A stretch of 64,000 bases of DNA from Saccharothrix sp. ALI-22-I (GCF_001984175.1 NZ_MTQP01000041.1:1-64000), one strand, 5' to 3'. Positions 17,101-26,062 are shown, counted from the first letter of the stretch. Numbers and translations: made by a program. The notes: generated from the letters alone by a model not told the origin.

Positions 17101-19654
17101 CGTCCGGCGGCGCCTCGTCCAGCCAGGACCGCAGGACCGTGGCCACGACGCCCGCGTCGGCCGTGGCCCGCTGCAGGGCGAGGAAGATCCGGAACACGGC
17201 GGCTTCCAGCTCGGGGGTGCGGTCCAGGCTGGTCACGCCGTAGTGGCCGAGCGCCTTGGCGAGCCTGCGCCGGAACCGCTCCGGCAGGCCCGACCGCTCC
17301 ACGTCCAGGCTCTGCAGGTAGGTGTGGAAGTACTCGCGGGCGCTGTGCACGTGGCTTTCGTCGCCGGTGTCCTCGCCCGCGGGGCGGTTGCGGCTCAGCT
17401 CGGCCAGGTCGGCGAACGCGGTCAGCAGCGCGACCTCCCCGGCCAGGGCCCGCCGGCCCGCCTCGGTGGCCTCCTGCCGTGCGGCGAGGTAGTCCCGCAG
17501 CACCATGCCGTCGTCGTCCGGGTCGACGTCGAAGCCGAGCAGTCGCCCGCGCAACTCCTGCAGGCCGCGCCGGACGCGGTCGGCGGGGGAGACGTCCGGG
17601 AGGGCGGCCAGGTCGAGTTCGACCGGCTGGTCGGCGGCGGTGTCGGCGGTGTCCGCGGCGCCGTTCTCGGCGAGCGGTTCCAGCCGCAGCAGCGGGGCGC
17701 CGGTTCCCACCTGGCTGCCGACGGCCACCGCGCATTCCTTCACGCGGGCGGCGAACGGCGCGCGCAGCACCGTCTCCATCTTCATGCTTTCGAGGACCAG
17801 CACCGGCGCCCCGGCCTCCACCTCGGCGCCGACCCCGACCGGGGTGGCCACGACCAGCGCGGACGCGGGGGAGCGCAGCACGCCGCCCTCCTCGCGGCTG
17901 ACCCGGTGCGCGACGCCGTCCACCTCGACCAGCACCACGGGCCCCGTGGTGCCCACGAGCAGGCGGTGGCGGGTCCCGTTGACGCGGATCTGGCCGGTGT
18001 GCTGGTCGAACCGGTCCAGCTCGACCTCGGCGGTACGGACCTGCGTCCCCGCCTCGATGCCGACCCGGAACCGCTGCGCACCGACCCGGGTGACCCGGAC
18101 CCGGTACGTGGTACCCCGCAGCTTGAGGTCCAGTTTGCGCCCGCTCTCGTGCCGCACCTGCGGCCGGCCGCCGAACGCGGTGGACAGCAGCCGCTGCCGC
18201 TCGGCGCTCTCCTCTTCCTCGTACGCCTGGATGGCCGCGGCGGCGACGGCCACGGCGGAGTGGCGGTGCGCGATGAGCCCGCCTTCGCCCCGGACCCGGT
18301 CGATCCAGCCGGTGTCCGCGGTCGCGTCGACGACCGCCGGCTGGTCGAGCAGGTCGAGGACGAAGCTCTTGTTGGTCGCGCCGCCGTCGATGACCACCGT
18401 GGTGTCGGCCATGGCCCGGCGCAGCCTGGCCAGCGCCTCGGCCCGGTCGCGACCGTGGGCGATGATCTTGGCGATCATGGAGTCGAAGTCGGACGGGATG
18501 GTGTCGCCCTCGCCGAACCCGGTGTCCACCCGGATGCCGGGACCCGCGGGCAGGCTGAGCCGGGCGATGCGTCCCGGCGACGGCGCGAAGTCCCGGTCCG
18601 GGTCCTCGGCGTTGAGCCGGGCCTCGACGGCGTGTCCGCGCTCGACCGGCCGCTCGCCCTCCAGCCGGTCGCCCGCTGCTACCCGGAGCTGGGCTTTGAC
18701 CAGGTCGAACCCGGTGGTGGCCTCGGTGATCGGGTGCTCGACCTGCAAGCGGGTGTTGACCTCCAGGAAGGCGAACGCCTTGTCCCCGGGGTGGTACAGG
18801 AACTCCACGGTGGCCGCACCCCGGTAACCGACCGCGACGGTCAGCCGCTCGGCGGACGCCTTGAGGTCGGCGGCCTGGTCGGCGCTGAGCACCGGGGACG
18901 CCGACTCCTCGATGATCTTCTGGTTGCGCCGCTGGACGGAGCAGTCGCGCACGCCCAGCGCCCACGCCGTGCCCTGGCCGTCCGCGATGACCTGCACCTC
19001 GACGTGCCGGGCCCCGGTGACCAGGCGTTCGAGGAACACGACCCCGCTGCCGAACGCCCGCGCGGCCTCCTGGCTGGTGCGCTCGTAGGCGTCGGTGAGG
19101 TCGGCCGCGCTGGTGATCACGCGGATGCCGCGCCCGCCGCCGCCCGCCGTGGCCTTCAGCATCAGCGGGTAGCCGATCCGGGCCGCGGCCTCCAGGGCGG
19201 CGTCCAGCGACTCCACCGGACCCCGGCTCCACGGCGCGACCGGGACGCCGACCTCCTCGGCGATCAGCTTGGAGCCGATCTTGTCCCCGAGCCTGCGCAT
19301 GGCGTCGGCGCTCGGGCCGATGAAGGTGACCCCGATCTCGTCGCAGAGCGCGGCGAACGCCGGGTCCTCCGCGACGAAGCCCCAGCCCACCCACGCCGCG
19401 TCGGCACCGGTCTCCACCAGGGCCTTCTTGAGCACCTTCAGGTCGAGGTAGGGGCGGGCGGACGCGGGACCGAGGTCGTAGGCGATGTCCGCCTCGCGGA
19501 CGAACGCGGCACCACGGTCCACTTCGGTGTGAAGGGCGAGCGTGTCGATCGCTGTGCCGGTCTCCTCGGCCAGTTCCCGGGCCGCGTGGATGAGCCGCAT
19601 CGCGGCCTCTCCACGGTTGACGATCGCGATACGGCGGAACATCCGACCGACCAT
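14180..19654 (-). CDS. fused acyl-CoA carboxylase: biotin carboxylase, BCCP and carboxyltransferase in one chain
   Basis: A 1,824-residue multidomain carboxylase. Order: biotin carboxylase N-domain (RRIAIVNRGEAAMRLIHAAR, residues 5-25), ATP-grasp KATAGGGGRGIR around 165, conserved EVNTRLQVEHPITE around 305; biotinyl domain with LVLESMKMETVLRAP, the biotin Lys being about residue 623; a long central domain (700-1,250); then a carboxyltransferase domain with VVVLANLSGFDGSPESM and YRQKVLRASSRNTVYPYE. It carboxylates an acyl-CoA (acetyl- or propionyl-CoA probably) with bicarbonate and ATP. Actinomycetes normally split these functions over AccA, AccB and AccE; single-chain forms recall eukaryotic ACC. 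ATG at 19654 (AGAAGGGA very close) or 19642; longer frames look spurious. Monocistronic. Confidence 0.88.
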   Translation of the reverse strand: MVGRMFRRIAIVNRGEAAMRLIHAARELAEETGTAIDTLALHTEVDRGAAFVREADIAYDLGPASARPYLDLKVLKKALVETGADAAWVGWGFVAEDPAFAALCDEIGVTFIGPSADAMRRLGDKIGSKLIAEEVGVPVAPWSRGPVESLDAALEAAARIGYPLMLKATAGGGGRGIRVITSAADLTDAYERTSQEAARAFGSGVVFLERLVTGARHVEVQVIADGQGTAWALGVRDCSVQRRNQKIIEESASPVLSADQAADLKASAERLTVAVGYRGAATVEFLYHPGDKAFAFLEVNTRLQVEHPITEATTGFDLVKAQLRVAAGDRLEGERPVERGHAVEARLNAEDPDRDFAPSPGRIARLSLPAGPGIRVDTGFGEGDTIPSDFDSMIAKIIAHGRDRAEALARLRRAMADTTVVIDGGATNKSFVLDLLDQPAVVDATADTGWIDRVRGEGGLIAHRHSAVAVAAAAIQAYEEEESAERQRLLSTAFGGRPQVRHESGRKLDLKLRGTTYRVRVTRVGAQRFRVGIEAGTQVRTAEVELDRFDQHTGQIRVNGTRHRLLVGTTGPVVLVEVDGVAHRVSREEGGVLRSPASALVVATPVGVGAEVEAGAPVLVLESMKMETVLRAPFAARVKECAVAVGSQVGTGAPLLRLEPLAENGAADTADTAADQPVELDLAALPDVSPADRVRRGLQELRGRLLGFDVDPDDDGMVLRDYLAARQEATEAGRRALAGEVALLTAFADLAELSRNRPAGEDTGDESHVHSAREYFHTYLQSLDVERSGLPERFRRRLAKALGHYGVTSLDRTPELEAAVFRIFLALQRATADAGVVATVLRSWLDEAPPDEVLREPVGLALEHLVSATQVRFPAVSDLARGVVFAWLGQPLLRRNRARSYADVRKHARYLTVNPHAEDRDERVAAMVRTTEPLVRLLSQYMERDTVDNAVMLEVLTRRYYGNKRLVDIRTSTIGDHTFVTAERTDFTVVSTATHYDDLGEALRSLGTLASGTGPLEADVYLAWRNQPEEAADLAAELATVVGAHPLPDQIRRLTLTVAGRGGAVVHQHVTFRPSDTGMAEERLIRGLHPYIAQRMQLERLREFDLTRLPSSDEDVYLFHCIARDNRADERIVAFTQVRDLVALRDHDGRLAALPTAENMLATCLDSIRRAQSLRSSSARFNTNRIVVYVWPASDITLGELEMLAKRILPTTAGAGLEEIEFILRQRLETGELVRVALRISFDAAGTPSLSIGEPSDTPIPPLDGYRQKVLRASSRNTVYPYEIAGMIGEFTEYDLDETHALVPVDRPKGKNTAAMVAGVVSTPTARHPEGVTRVVLLGDPTDSLGALSEPECRRVIAALDLAERLQVPVEWYALSAGARISMESGTENMDWVAAALRRIVEFTQAGGEINIVVAGINVGAQPYWNAEATMLMHTKGILVMTPDSAMVLTGKQSLDFSGGVSAEDNFGIGGYDRVMGPNGQAQYWVPDLVSARDLLMAYYEHTYVAPGEDGPRRVATTDPLDRDITGYPHQAVGSDFTSVGQIFSSEHNPDRKKPFDIRVVMRALSDQDRPVLERWAGMADAETAVVQDAHLGGIPVCLLGIESRPVERRGFPPTDGPDTYTAGTLFPRSSKKVARAINAASGNRPVVVLANLSGFDGSPESMRKLQLEYGAEIGRAVVNFQGPIVFCVISRYHGGAFVVFSKALNPNMTVLAVEGSFASVLGGAPAAAVVFTREVAARTAADPRMRDLEARSAAATGTDRAALTAELDELRSSVRAEKLSEVAGEFDRVHSIGRAVEVGSVDAVVRAAELRSRIIEALESRQA

Positions 19655-19932
19655 TCCCTTCTGTCCGTGACCTCGAGCCTTGGCGCCTGTCCAGGTCGCT
19701 TCCACACTCTGCCTGGTCACCCAACCCGCGTTGTGCCGGGGTGGGCCTACCGGGGACGAGTGTGGCCGACAGGGTGGGCACCACCATCAGCTTCGTCGGT
19801 CAGGACCTCGATCGGGACTTGCCCCGCCGGTCAGCGGCTGAACACGGTGGTGGACCAACCGCCGCGCGCCAGGTTGACGAGCTGGCCTGCGACAACAGCC
19901 GGGCCACGAACGCCGTTGCCACCAGCCGCGGG

Positions 19933-20262
19933 CTAGCACATCTGTTGGAGGCCGATCACTGAGAGTAGTCGCAGTGCTTCGTGGGCCGGTGTGCCGGGTT
20001 CGGCGGTGAACAGCACGACGTGCTGGTCGCGCTCCGGCACGACGAGGATGTCGCAGGTCAGGGCGATCGGGCCGAGCTGCGGGTGGTCGATGGTCTTGCT
20101 CAGGTGGCGCTGATCGGAGACCTCTGGGCTGGGCCACAGCGCGGCGAACTCGGGGCTGCGGCGCAGCAGCTCGCCGACGAGTTCCTGAGTGGCGCGGTCG
20201 TCGGGGTACCGGGCTGCTGCGGCGCGTAGATGCCCGGCGGCGAACCGCCCGAAGTCGCCACC
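19933..20262 (-). pseudogene. C-terminal fragment of an XRE/MmyB-type regulator
   Basis: The minus strand reads DFGRFAAGHLRAAAARYPDD, ELVGELLRRSPEFAALW, TIDHPQLGPIALTCDIL and VVLFTAEPGTPAHEALRLL. These are the successive blocks of the MmyB-like ligand-binding domain that follows an N-terminal XRE helix-turn-helix in actinomycete regulators. The HTH half is missing; upstream sequence belongs to a different broken gene. Confidence 0.65.
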
Positions 20263-20690
20263 GCCGGAGATGCCGCGTGCCGATGGGCCGCACGCTGGGC
20301 CAGCCTGCGGACGATCCAGCCGAACGTGTGCCACGCGAGCTCCGGCGCGCGTTCGCGCAGCGCGTCGGTCAGGGTTCAGGCCATCGACCAGCACGGCGAG
20401 GTTGTGCGTGGTCAGGATCTGGCTCTGCTCCAGCACCATGCCGTTCGCCGCGACCGAGCCACCGGAGGTGCGCGCCCGCTCCCGGCACAGCGCCGCGAAG
20501 TCCTCGGCGGTTCGCTTCCCCCAGCGCAGGGTCCTGCGCCGGGGGTTCGGGCCAGCCCGCCGGCAGCTCGTAGTAGTTCGCGTAGAGCGTGCCGGCCAGC
20601 AGACGACTCGCCACCGCGCCGGCGGCCCGCCATTTTTCGCTGTTGGCGAGGGCCGTCTTGAACAGCGGAATCGACCGGGCCAAATCACCC
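20263..20690 (-). pseudogene. frameshifted remnant of an unrecognised protein
   Basis: The minus strand carries protein-like sequence in two or three successive frames: DLARSIPLFKTALANSEKWR and AGTLYANYYELPAG (frame of 20369-20707), WGKRTAEDFAALCRERAR and EQSQILTTHNLAVLVDGL (frame of 19933-20907), then LTDALRERAPELAWHTFGWI in the third. A single ancestral gene broken by frameshifts explains this. I have seen the ILTTHNLA motif in actinomycete proteins of unknown function but cannot name the family. Confidence 0.45.
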
Positions 20691-20721
20691 GCCGACCCGC
20701 CCGACACTGTCGCTGCCCAGT

Positions 20722-20832
20722 GCCCGCCACGGGCTCGTCGGCCTCCAGGAACGGGCCGTGCTGCTGGGCGGGACGGTCAAGACCACCGCGACCGCCGACG
20801 GCGGGTTCCGGCTCCAACCATGCCTGCCCCTC
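20722..20832 (+). pseudogene. C-terminal scrap of a two-component sensor kinase
   Basis: The plus strand reads HGLVGLQERAVLLGGTVKTT then ADGGFRLQPCLPL, the G2 box and end of the HATPase domain of NarX/DesK-type kinases (consensus GLVGLRERALLLGG...GGF). Nothing of the remaining kinase is present. It sits opposite the pseudogene tract just described. Confidence 0.5.
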
Positions 20833-20964
20833 ACACGTCGGCGCGGTCAGTGGGAGGGCGATCTCCAGCACCCCGGGGCGGGAGTAGGCCAGCGCTTCGG
20901 CGAGCACGCCGGGGATCGCGTTGGCGGCGTCGGTGGGGGAGCGCGACGGCCAGGACCGACTCCG

Positions 20965-21528
20965 TCAGGCCCGGACGCTCGACTTCTCCAGCACCTGCAT
21001 GAACGCGCGGGACCACAGGGGTAGGTCCGGCCAGCCCCGGCAGGACACCATCGCGCCGTCCACGACGTCGGGCTCGTCCACGAACACGGCGCCGGCCTGC
21101 TCCATGTCGAACTTCAGGGGCGGGTACGCGGCCGTGGTGCGACCACGCAGGAGCCCCAGCGCGGCCGGCACCTGCGGGCCGTGGCAGATCGTGCCGACCG
21201 GGAGCCCGCGGTCGAAGAAGTGCCCGACGACGCGGGCCACGTCCGGGTCGGTTCGGATGTACTCCGGCGCCCGGCCGCCCGGGATCACCAGCGCGTCGTA
21301 GTCTTCGGGGTCCACCTCGCCGAACGCCAGGTCCACGGGCAGCAGGTGGCCTGGTTTCTCGGTGTAGGCGTCCCAGCCGGGCTCGAAGTCGTGGACCACG
21401 AGCTTCACCGCGCGCGTCGTGGGGGCGGTCACGATCGCCTCGTGGCCGCCCTCGCGCAGGCGGAAGACCGGATACATCGAGTCGAGTTCCTCGGCGGCGT
21501 CGGCGGTCAGGATCAGCACTCGCGCCAT
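20965..21528 (-). CDS. DJ-1/PfpI-family protein
   Basis: 187-residue class-I glutamine amidotransferase-like protein. Seen: ARVLILTADAAEELDSMYP at the start (conserved Glu of the DJ-1 site), YDALVIPGGRAPEYIR, the nucleophile elbow GTICHGPQ with Cys around residue 114, and VDGAMVSCRGWPDLP near the end. Family members include PfpI-type intracellular proteases, glyoxalase-III-like and deglycase-like enzymes; specificity cannot be chosen from sequence alone. GGAGTGACC precedes the ATG at 21528; the longer frame (to 21567) is less likely. Appears monocistronic. Confidence 0.85.
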   Translation of the reverse strand: MARVLILTADAAEELDSMYPVFRLREGGHEAIVTAPTTRAVKLVVHDFEPGWDAYTEKPGHLLPVDLAFGEVDPEDYDALVIPGGRAPEYIRTDPDVARVVGHFFDRGLPVGTICHGPQVPAALGLLRGRTTAAYPPLKFDMEQAGAVFVDEPDVVDGAMVSCRGWPDLPLWSRAFMQVLEKSSVRA

Positions 21529-22156
21529 GGTCACTCCATTCTTCCGCTCGATGCTCCTACTGGGCACCGCGGCGGACCAGACGGTTGATCGCGTGGAGCC
21601 GGGCGGGCTCGGTCGTTCTCGGGTCCGGACGGCGGCAGTCCACGAGTGACGGACACCGACGCGGCCTCGTGCGGGTTCCGGGCGGCGTCGGCCGAGCGGC
21701 GATCACCGGTCGCTCTACATCGGACAGTCATCGGTGCTCGTGGCTCCAGGGGTGCCGACCCCGGGTCGACGGACCCGGTGCCCAGGTGTTGATCCCGACT
21801 CAGCGTGGCATGGGAACGTTCCCGATCACAAGAAGCAATGACCGATCGGCCGAATCGTCCGCATTGAGCCTCTGCGGATGTACGTAGACCCCTACGCCGG
21901 GAATCGGCGGCTAAACTTGTCGCCGACATTTTTAGCTCCTCCCGGCCGCCACACCCGAAGTGCCCCACACGGTGTTCGGCGGGTGCACGCCAGAAGAAAG
22001 CCACACCAATCCAGTGGTGGGCAGCCGATGAGGGAGCCACCCGTCGAACACCTCGACCGAGCCTGGCCGGGCACCGGCCGTCCCACCAGTCGACAAGGTC
22101 TCCCAGTCGCCGCTGTCGGCAGAACAGCGTCTTGAGCCGGCGGTTGACCACGTTCC
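21529..22156. other. non-coding tract
   Basis: No gene I can support. It has a locally lower GC stretch (21820-21960) and many stop codons in all frames, in keeping with degraded sequence between the DJ-1 gene and the IS30 scar. Confidence 0.4.
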
Positions 22157-22300
22157 GCGACCGCCGTGCCGATTCACCTCACGGGACACCACCGAGGCGT
22201 CACGACCGATCCGAACCGCGATCTCGTTGTACTCCAACGACTCGGCCAGCCCCCGGGAGATCTCCTCCCGATCGACCAAGGTCAACATCCGACGCACGGC
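22157..22300 (-). pseudogene. IS30-family transposase N-terminal remnant
   Basis: Minus-strand reading RRMLTLVDREEISRGLAESL then EIAVRIGRDASVVSREVNRH is the helix-turn-helix region of IS30 transposases (consensus LT..DREEI..GLA.G.S..EIA..LGR..STVSREV.RN). The frame is lost right after it. No DDE domain or terminal repeats found. Confidence 0.65.
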
Positions 22301-22457
22301 GGGCAGTCCTTCCCCACCGAACACCAAGATCACAGAGGCACACCGTGATCGACTTGGATGGCGACGTGGTGGTCGGAAACGTCGCTGAGGCCAACCGTGG
22401 TCATCGCACCGATTGGTCCCGCCCCGGTGGTGCACCGTCGTCTGGGGCGTAGCCCTG

Positions 22458-23705
22458 TCACACGGGTACAGTTGGTGCCGAGACTGGCCAGCCGGGTCTG
22501 GGGCGGTGGCGGGTCACGAGCAAGGCGATGTCGTCGGTGGCCGGTTGGTTACCGACCAGGCCCGCCATGATCCGGGCACAGGCCGTCTCCGCGGTTGCCG
22601 GCGCCACGAGTTGGCACAGCTGCTCGAGTCGGCTGTCGAGATCCACGCCACGGCGTTCGACCAGCCCGTCGGTGTAGAACGCGAGCAGCGCGCCGGGCGG
22701 CAGATCAAGGGTCGTGCCCTGGCGGCCGGTGACTGCCAGATCGTGCCCGATGGGCGGCCCGAGCGGGGCGTCGACGAGGCGGGCCGGTTCACCGGGGATG
22801 GCCAGCACCGGTGGCAGGTGGCCGGCCAGCACCAGGTCGACGCGGGCGGTGGCGGTGTCGATCACGGCGTAGGCGACCGTGGCCATGGTGCTGCGCTCGA
22901 AGTGGCTGGCCTTGCGGTCGAGCTTGCCGAGCACCTCCGCCGGATCAGGGAACTCCAGGGCGTAGGCGCGCAGGGCGCTGCGCAGCCGCCCCATGACGAT
23001 GGCGGCGGGCAGCCCGCTGCCGACCACGTCGCCGATCACCACACCGATGCGCTCGTCGGGCAGTTCGAACACGTCGTACCAGTCGCCGCCCACGCCGTTC
23101 TCCGCACCGGGCACGTACCGGGCCGCGAACTCCCAGACGGGCGTGGTCGGCAGCCGGCCGGGCAGGAGGCTGTCCTGCAGCAGGGCCGCCGCCGCCAACT
23201 CGGACCGCGAGCGGTGCATGTGCGCCGCCGTCGCCAGCCGGTCCGCAGCGAGCTGCAGCAGGTCGACGTCCTCGTCGGTGAACCGGCGTGACGTGGTGCT
23301 GCCGATGTGCAGCACGCCGATCAGCCTGCCCTGTGCCACCATTGGCACGCCGACCATGACCCGAAGACCACGCTCCCACAGCAACGGGTTGACCACGGTG
23401 GAGGCGTCGACGTGGTCGATCTGCACCGGTTCCCGACGGTTGGCGACCGTACCGGCGAAACCCGAGCCCACCGGTACCCGCACCCCTTGGATAACCTCTT
23501 CCTCCAGGCCGGCGGTCGCCCTGGCCACCAACTGCCCACCGCTGGGGTCCACCAACAGCACGGTGACCGTGTCGACCGCGAACAGCGCCCGCACCTGCTG
23601 CAGCAACACGTCGAACAGCTTGTCGAGGTCCAGCTCGCGCAGCGCGCTGTCGGTGATCGCCTCCAACACCTGCAGCCGCCGAGCCAACCGCCGGACATCC
23701 GTCAT
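22458..23705 (-). CDS. GAF domain-containing SpoIIE-type PP2C phosphatase
   Basis: 415 residues. N-terminal GAF sensor domain (about 20-165): FAVDTVTVLLVD, VPVGSGFAGTVA, VMVGVPMVAQGRLIGVLHIG. C-terminal SpoIIE/PP2C domain (about 205-405) with the manganese ligands in GVGGDWYDVFEL, VIGDVVGSGLPAA, FYTDGLVERRGVDLD and TDDIALLV. Such phosphatases dephosphorylate STAS anti-anti-sigma factors and thereby release stress sigma factors. ATG at 23705 with GGAGTG upstream; a frame extending to 25319 is a shadow across other genes. Partners encoded nearby: MEDS-STAS, MEDS-HATPase and STAS proteins at 28.3-30.9 kb. Confidence 0.9.
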   Translation of the reverse strand: MTDVRRLARRLQVLEAITDSALRELDLDKLFDVLLQQVRALFAVDTVTVLLVDPSGGQLVARATAGLEEEVIQGVRVPVGSGFAGTVANRREPVQIDHVDASTVVNPLLWERGLRVMVGVPMVAQGRLIGVLHIGSTTSRRFTDEDVDLLQLAADRLATAAHMHRSRSELAAAALLQDSLLPGRLPTTPVWEFAARYVPGAENGVGGDWYDVFELPDERIGVVIGDVVGSGLPAAIVMGRLRSALRAYALEFPDPAEVLGKLDRKASHFERSTMATVAYAVIDTATARVDLVLAGHLPPVLAIPGEPARLVDAPLGPPIGHDLAVTGRQGTTLDLPPGALLAFYTDGLVERRGVDLDSRLEQLCQLVAPATAETACARIMAGLVGNQPATDDIALLVTRHRPRPGWPVSAPTVPV

Positions 23706-23988
23706 CCGCCCACTCCGTCCCCGACCCGCCGATGTGCACCCAAAGGACAGCACGAGCGCGTGACAGTGGCCATGCAAGCCGGCGCGGAACAAATGGGCGT
23801 ACCAGTGACCGTAATACGGCATGCACATCGGCTCCACCACCGGCTCTGTCAATTGAGCGGTGTGAGGGCCCTCGTCGATCGTGGGCGCGGTCGGCGGTGC
23901 GGTGTCGTCGGGGGAGACGCTTTCGCCATGGCCTGCAGCACCGGTGTCAGGCGTTCCCGGCCACCGGTTCCGAGGTGTTCCACCCCCG

Positions 23989-24425
23989 TTACTTGCACGG
24001 ATGAGGTTGTCGGCAGGCACACCGTCCGGAGGCCGCGGCGCCGCACGGCGTACCGCCGCCAGAAAGAACCTCCGCCTCGCCCGCGGCGCTGTCATAACGC
24101 GTGAACGGTGCCGCAGCACGCTGGTGACCGAGCTCTTCGTCACCAGCCGGCTCGCCTTGTGCGTGGCCACCCACAGCAACACCACATCCCTGGTGGACCA
24201 CCGCTCCGGCAGACGAGCGCCCCGTTGCCTGCCGACGGCCGCCGCGACACCGACCAGCCCCGCGTACGACAGCAGTGACGCGAGGTAACCGCCGAGCGGT
24301 CGCTGCTCACCACCGGCATAGGCGGATCGGGCCCGGCGCCACCACTCCGCCATCGACATGGACGCTGGGTTACCGGCCCGCGCACCGGCAAACCCGCGTG
24401 GTCCCACGTCAACGGACGCGTTCAT
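23989..24425 (-). pseudogene. DUF1360 protein, frameshifted and truncated
   Basis: First frame from ATG 24425: SMAEWWRRARSAYAGGEQRP, LGGYLASLLSYAGLVGVAAA, DVVLLWVATHKASRLVTKSS. This matches the N-terminal and first membrane segments of DUF1360. A frame change near 24118 is needed to continue into AAAPFTRYDSAAGEAEV, the conserved RAPFTRYEG...GEAEV block. The C-terminal cysteine motif and last membrane helices are absent. Its ATG overlaps the TGA of the small gene upstream (ATGA), so it was once co-transcribed with it. Confidence 0.6.
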
Positions 24426-24724
24426 GCGCCTTGAGGGGATGCGGACCGCACGAGCGCCAGCTGGCTGATCGCCGCCGTCAGCAACGTACGCGCCTCGAGC
24501 AGTTCGCCGAACTCGAGATGCTCGCACGCCGCTCCGGCACATGCGAGAGCCTGCCGCAGCGGAAGCTGATCGCCTGCTCGCACGCCGAAGGCGAGGACGT
24601 CGTGCAGGCGATCCCGCGCACTGCGCGCGTGTACCTCCGCGTCCTCCGGCGAAGCGGTCTTCGTCTCGTGCAACGCCTTCTGGATCTCCTGGTCCACCAG
24701 ATCGGTGAGTTCCCGGACCGTCAT
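24422..24724 (-). CDS. small helical protein of unknown function
   Basis: 100 residues from ATG 24724, beginning TVRELTDLVDQEIQKALHET and continuing with amphipathic helices (HARSARDRLHDVLAFGV, LPLRQALACAGAACEHLEF). Mostly helical, soluble and slightly acidic; no family recognised. An in-frame ATG at 24850 preceded by GGAGG (11 bases) would add 42 Gly/Ser/Ala-rich residues and is an alternative. It overlaps the DUF1360 pseudogene by four bases. Confidence 0.55.
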   Translation of the reverse strand: MTVRELTDLVDQEIQKALHETKTASPEDAEVHARSARDRLHDVLAFGVRAGDQLPLRQALACAGAACEHLEFGELLEARTLLTAAISQLALVRSASPQGA

Positions 24725-24850
24725 GGCAGGACCGTCCGGGTTGTCCGCCGGGGAGTCGGCGGACGATGCGGAGTGAGACCGTTCCCCGCACACACCGCCG
24801 CTCGGTTGGCCGTTCGCGCGCGCTGACGTCCCAGCGAGGTCCGGATCCAT

Positions 24851-25368
24851 CCCGATCACCGCCTCCGCCGCCGCACGACACGACGACTGCTCGACGTGTG
24901 CGTCGGATACCCGGGGCGGGCGGCGGCCAATCCGCAGTCCGGTTGCGACAGTCATCGATCTCGTGGCACGGCGACGCATCAGACGCATCACCTGACGAAC
25001 CCGGCGTTGTCACTCCGTGGTGGGAGGGATGCCTGCCTGCCGGCCGGGTATCCGCGTTCGACCGCGTCAAAGACGCCGTGCGGTCCAGCCTGTCCGACGA
25101 AGAACGCTGAAGCCGGTCCCACCGCCCCAACGCGACCATCGAGCGGGACGGGCGGGGCCGCGCGGCACGCGGATCAGACGGCGTGGCGCCGCTTGTCCCA
25201 CCTGTGCGAGGGATGTGCGGCGTTCGCGTGCCGAGGAGGACAAGTGGGGGAGGAGCGTCGGCTGGAACGGTGCCGGACGGGCGCAAGGCGATCCGGGAGG
25301 CGATGATGGTCTTCGGCACGCCAGGTCAGCAGGCATCGGTCTGCTCGTCAGCGGGTACTCACGGACGC
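24851..25368. other. region without a supported gene
   Basis: Open frames exist on both strands but show no recognisable domain and no ribosome site. The minus-strand one is only the read-through of the phosphatase frame. Confidence 0.35.
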
Positions 25369-25572
25369 ATGAACACGCCTGAGATCGACCCCGTCACCGC
25401 TGCCGAGATGGAACGGGAACCTGACTTCGCCGAGGAACACACCCGGCCGACGTTCGCCGACGAGCAGACCGGCACGGCCAACACGCAGCCGGACGAGTCC
25501 ACGCCCGAAGGCGAGGGTGGCGACGGCGGGATGGACATGAACAGGACCGGGGACCCCGGTCACGGTCGGTGA
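25369..25572 (+). CDS. small acidic hydrophilic protein (possible)
   Basis: 67 residues starting [20 protein letters not shown] and ending in a Gly/Asp-rich tail. Very acidic, with no hydrophobic core and probably disordered. Codon third positions are strongly G/C, as in real genes here, but the ribosome site is poor and no family is recognised. Confidence 0.35.
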   Translation: MNTPEIDPVTAAEMEREPDFAEEHTRPTFADEQTGTANTQPDESTPEGEGGDGGMDMNRTGDPGHGR

Positions 25573-25697
25573 CGCGCGGACGCCGCATCCGGTCAGCCGG
25601 TGTTCATCGCCTGTGCTCTCGCGCTCCGGGAAGTGGCCGATGAGCTGGGCCTGCACCCGCCGACCCGGGCGATCTTGTGAGCACACCACACGACCAG

Positions 25698-26062
25698 GGC
25701 AGTACAGGCAGGCGCTGCCGTTCTTCGGCATCGCCTCGGAGATCCTGCCGGTGTTCAGCCGCAAACCGATCTTCGGCTACAAGGGACTGGTCTTCGCCAC
25801 GATCGCGATCGCGCTGTACTCGGTGATCGTGTGGGCGCACCCCATGTACGCCACCGGCGCGGTGCTGATGCTGTTCTTCTCCGCCACCACCTTCATCATC
25901 GCCATCCCGGCCGGCATCAAGTTCTTCAACTGGATCGGCACGATGTGGAAGGGGCAGCTGACGTTCGAGTCGCCGATGCTGTTCAGCGTCGGGTTCCTGG
26001 TGACGTTCCTGTTCGGCGGCCTGTCCGGCATCCTGCTCGCCTCACCGCCCGTCGACTTCCAC
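25698..26062 (+). pseudogene. ctaD: internal fragment of cytochrome c oxidase subunit I (ctaD)
   Basis: Unmistakable heme-copper oxidase sequence: [80 protein letters not shown], ending at SPPVDFH. This is the middle third of a roughly 550-residue subunit; both ends are missing. The Cu-B histidine pair, normally WAHHMYATG, reads WAHPMYATG here, so one ligand is lost. A second frame beyond the break ([20 protein letters not shown], stop at 26151) is the tail of some other protein I cannot name. Confidence 0.8.

Noticed and set aside
14882-19936. A 1,684-residue plus-strand open frame opposite the carboxylase
   Set aside because: Composition is Arg/Gly/His/Val-rich without domains; the minus strand contains all carboxylase motifs.
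23706-25319. N-terminal extension of the SpoIIE phosphatase frame to 953 residues
   Set aside because: The extension crosses a separate small gene and a DUF1360 pseudogene; a good ribosome site and the domain start are at 23705.
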